A program made the position numbers and the translations under genes. Below the pieces are notes generated by a model. It was not told the origin of the DNA. It saw nothing but the letters and a program-made list of their open reading frames with translations, and ran no database searches. A stretch of 64,000 nt of DNA from Burkholderia lata (GTDB lineage: Bacteria > Pseudomonadota > Gammaproteobacteria > Burkholderiales > Burkholderiaceae), in contig NZ_CABVQK010000008.1 in assembly GCF_902499335.1 (NCBI RefSeq), positions 62,001-126,000 of the forward strand, in the 5' to 3' direction. Every line of letters begins with the position of its first letter. Within the stretch, counting starts at the first letter, position 1. Shown here in pieces: positions 62,994 through 64,000 of this stretch.

Positions 62994-64000
62994 CTAGTGC
63001 CCCTGTTGACCGCCGAGCCCCATCCAAGACGCGAGCTGCGCCGCGTAGTGCGCCGGCGTGTAGGCCGAACAGTCGTAGTGCCGACCGGCAGTACGCAGGT
63101 GACGGTTCAATTCGTCGAGCGCGCCCGTCAGGCCGGCCGGCGAATTCCGGTACAGGATCTTGTTGCCGATCTCGCTGCCGAACGTCGACAGGCTGCCGAT
63201 TTCGTGCGCGAGCACCGGCAGCCCCAGCGTCGCCGCCTCGACCATGACGAGCGGTGCGTTTTCGGCCCAGACGGACGGCAATACCAGCGCATCGTGTGCG
63301 CGCAGTGCATGAAACAGCGCGTCGTGGCCGAGCCGCCCGGCAAAGCGCAACCGCTCGGCCTGAACCAGATCCTGGTGGCGTGCTTCGAGCTCCGCGCGCA
63401 GCAACCCGTCGCCGTACAGCGTCAGACTGCCGATGCGACGGAAATCCGTCCGGCGCGCCAGTTCGATGAACTCGTGAATGCCCTTCTCCGGGTCGAGCCG
63501 CCCCACAAAGGCAAGATCGAACTGCTCGCGCACACTCACGCGCGGCGGGAACGGCTCTGCCAGTCGGCTCACCGGATTCGGCAGCAACGCGCTGTTCGTG
63601 ATGCCTCGCTGCGCCAGCGCCGTGCGCATGTACGGACTCGGGCACAGGAACACGTCGAATATGTCGCGCGGATTGCAGTACGCGTACACCGCATGCCAGT
63701 GCAGCTTCTTCACCGTGTCGTGGAGACGCCCGCGAGGGCTCGCCAGTGCGAGCAGCCGCGCCGGATTCGACAGCGCATCGACCGGAACGGGCACCGGGCG
63801 GCCGTCGCGATAGGTCAGCATGTTCGGGTTGTAGAACACCAGATGGTAATCGTGGCACGTGAGATACGTGCGGAATCCCTGTTCGCGGCGGCGCCGTGCG
63901 AGGACCGGCAGGATCGATTGCGTCAGCAGGTTGTGATAGTTGTGCACGAGCACGTGATGCGGGCGCACCTCGTCGAGCAGCGCCGCCAGCGCGTTCGCCG
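62994..64000 (-). CDS. glycosyltransferase, GT4 family (5' end outside window)
   Basis: C-terminal ~335 residues of a GT-B fold glycosyltransferase; the frame is open to the window edge, so the N-terminus lies beyond 64000. Visible are LVHNYHNLLTQSILPVLA in the N-domain, CPSPYMRTAL in the linker, and the nucleotide-sugar site DLAFVGRLDPEKGIHEFIELARR ... VLPSVWAENAPLVMVEAATLGLPVLAHEIGSLSTFG with the E-x7-E pair. It transfers an activated sugar (donor unassigned) to the growing repeat unit. Upstream gene order suggests that polysaccharide genes continue to the right. Confidence 0.9.
   Translation of the reverse strand, partial: ANALAALLDEVRPHHVLVHNYHNLLTQSILPVLARRRREQGFRTYLTCHDYHLVFYNPNMLTYRDGRPVPVPVDALSNPARLLALASPRGRLHDTVKKLHWHAVYAYCNPRDIFDVFLCPSPYMRTALAQRGITNSALLPNPVSRLAEPFPPRVSVREQFDLAFVGRLDPEKGIHEFIELARRTDFRRIGSLTLYGDGLLRAELEARHQDLVQAERLRFAGRLGHDALFHALRAHDALVLPSVWAENAPLVMVEAATLGLPVLAHEIGSLSTFGSEIGNKILYRNSPAGLTGALDELNRHLRTAGRHYDCSAYTPAHYAAQLASWMGLGGQQGH

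Noticed and set aside
61624..63858. Apparent 744-aa minus-strand protein joining the GH99-like and glycosyltransferase regions
   Set aside because: The first ~315 residues are a shadow of the glycosyltransferase; a clear signal peptide starts at 62913.
1..64000. CRISPR arrays, tRNA/rRNA genes, insertion sequences, prophage
   Set aside because: No regularly spaced repeats, no tRNA-like cloverleaf or transposase/integrase motif noticed on either strand.

Overview
The window is a high-GC (mid-to-high 60s by eye) beta-proteobacterial segment. Gene content and order point to Burkholderia, most likely the B. cepacia complex, and probably a secondary replicon: catabolic operons, many ABC transporters, a second FtsI-type penicillin-binding protein, and an exopolysaccharide locus that looks like the bep/berA/berB region known from B. 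cenocepacia. That assignment rests on protein recognition and gene order, not on a database search. I found no tRNA, rRNA, insertion sequence, CRISPR array or prophage.

Layout. (a) 1-6510, plus strand: a sulfonate/taurine-like uptake operon with the 3' end of an LLM-class flavin monooxygenase, a class II aldolase, a binding protein/permease/ATPase set, a membrane cytochrome c and a second binding protein. A MOSC protein follows (6599). (b) 7556-9734, minus: a TctDE-like two-component system. (c) A Bcr/CflA exporter divergent from a MocR/PdxR-type regulator (9860-12688). (d) 12906-18199, plus: an ABC importer with fused permease domains, and a porin. (e) A quinone oxidoreductase and small ORF divergent from an AraC regulator (18375-20531), then a PIN-toxin/HTH-antitoxin pair (20582-21621). 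(f) 21735-27631, minus: homoprotocatechuate meta-cleavage genes hpaIHFDEG2G1, divergent from hpaR. (g) 28280-36592: SDR reductase, a 114-aa orphan, a second FtsI, an arabinose-binding protein without its ABC partners, an SDR, and a YbaL/KefB-like antiporter. (h) 36799-40723, minus: a three-subunit membrane GMC (gluconate-type) dehydrogenase preceded by a perfect LacI-type operator; then KptA, a DUF3995 protein, alanine dehydrogenase, PolX and a DksA-like protein.

(i) 46535-64000 is the most interesting part. A polyprenyl-phosphate hexose-1-P transferase and a Crp/Fnr regulator (BerA candidate) face a second 260-aa Crp/Fnr paralogue across a 919-bp intergenic region. A near-consensus sigma-54 promoter points toward the first Crp gene. 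Next is a tightly overlapping five-gene operon: carrier protein, acyl-CoA-dehydrogenase-like flavoprotein, amino acid:[carrier protein] ligase, DUF1839 protein and GH2 beta-mannosidase-like enzyme. A convergent sigma-54 activator with a VpsR-like N-terminus (BerB candidate) follows, then an ElaA-like GNAT, a bifunctional GDP-mannose pyrophosphorylase/phosphomannose isomerase, a secreted GH99-like protein and a GT4 glycosyltransferase cut by the window end.

Working model for (i), inference only: c-di-GMP acts on the sigma-54 activator, which turns on the BerA-like gene; BerA then controls polysaccharide genes and perhaps the aminoacyl-carrier-protein operon. That operon appears able to activate an amino acid, load it on a carrier protein, oxidise it there and transfer it to an acceptor, possibly a sugar. 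Its product is unknown to me.
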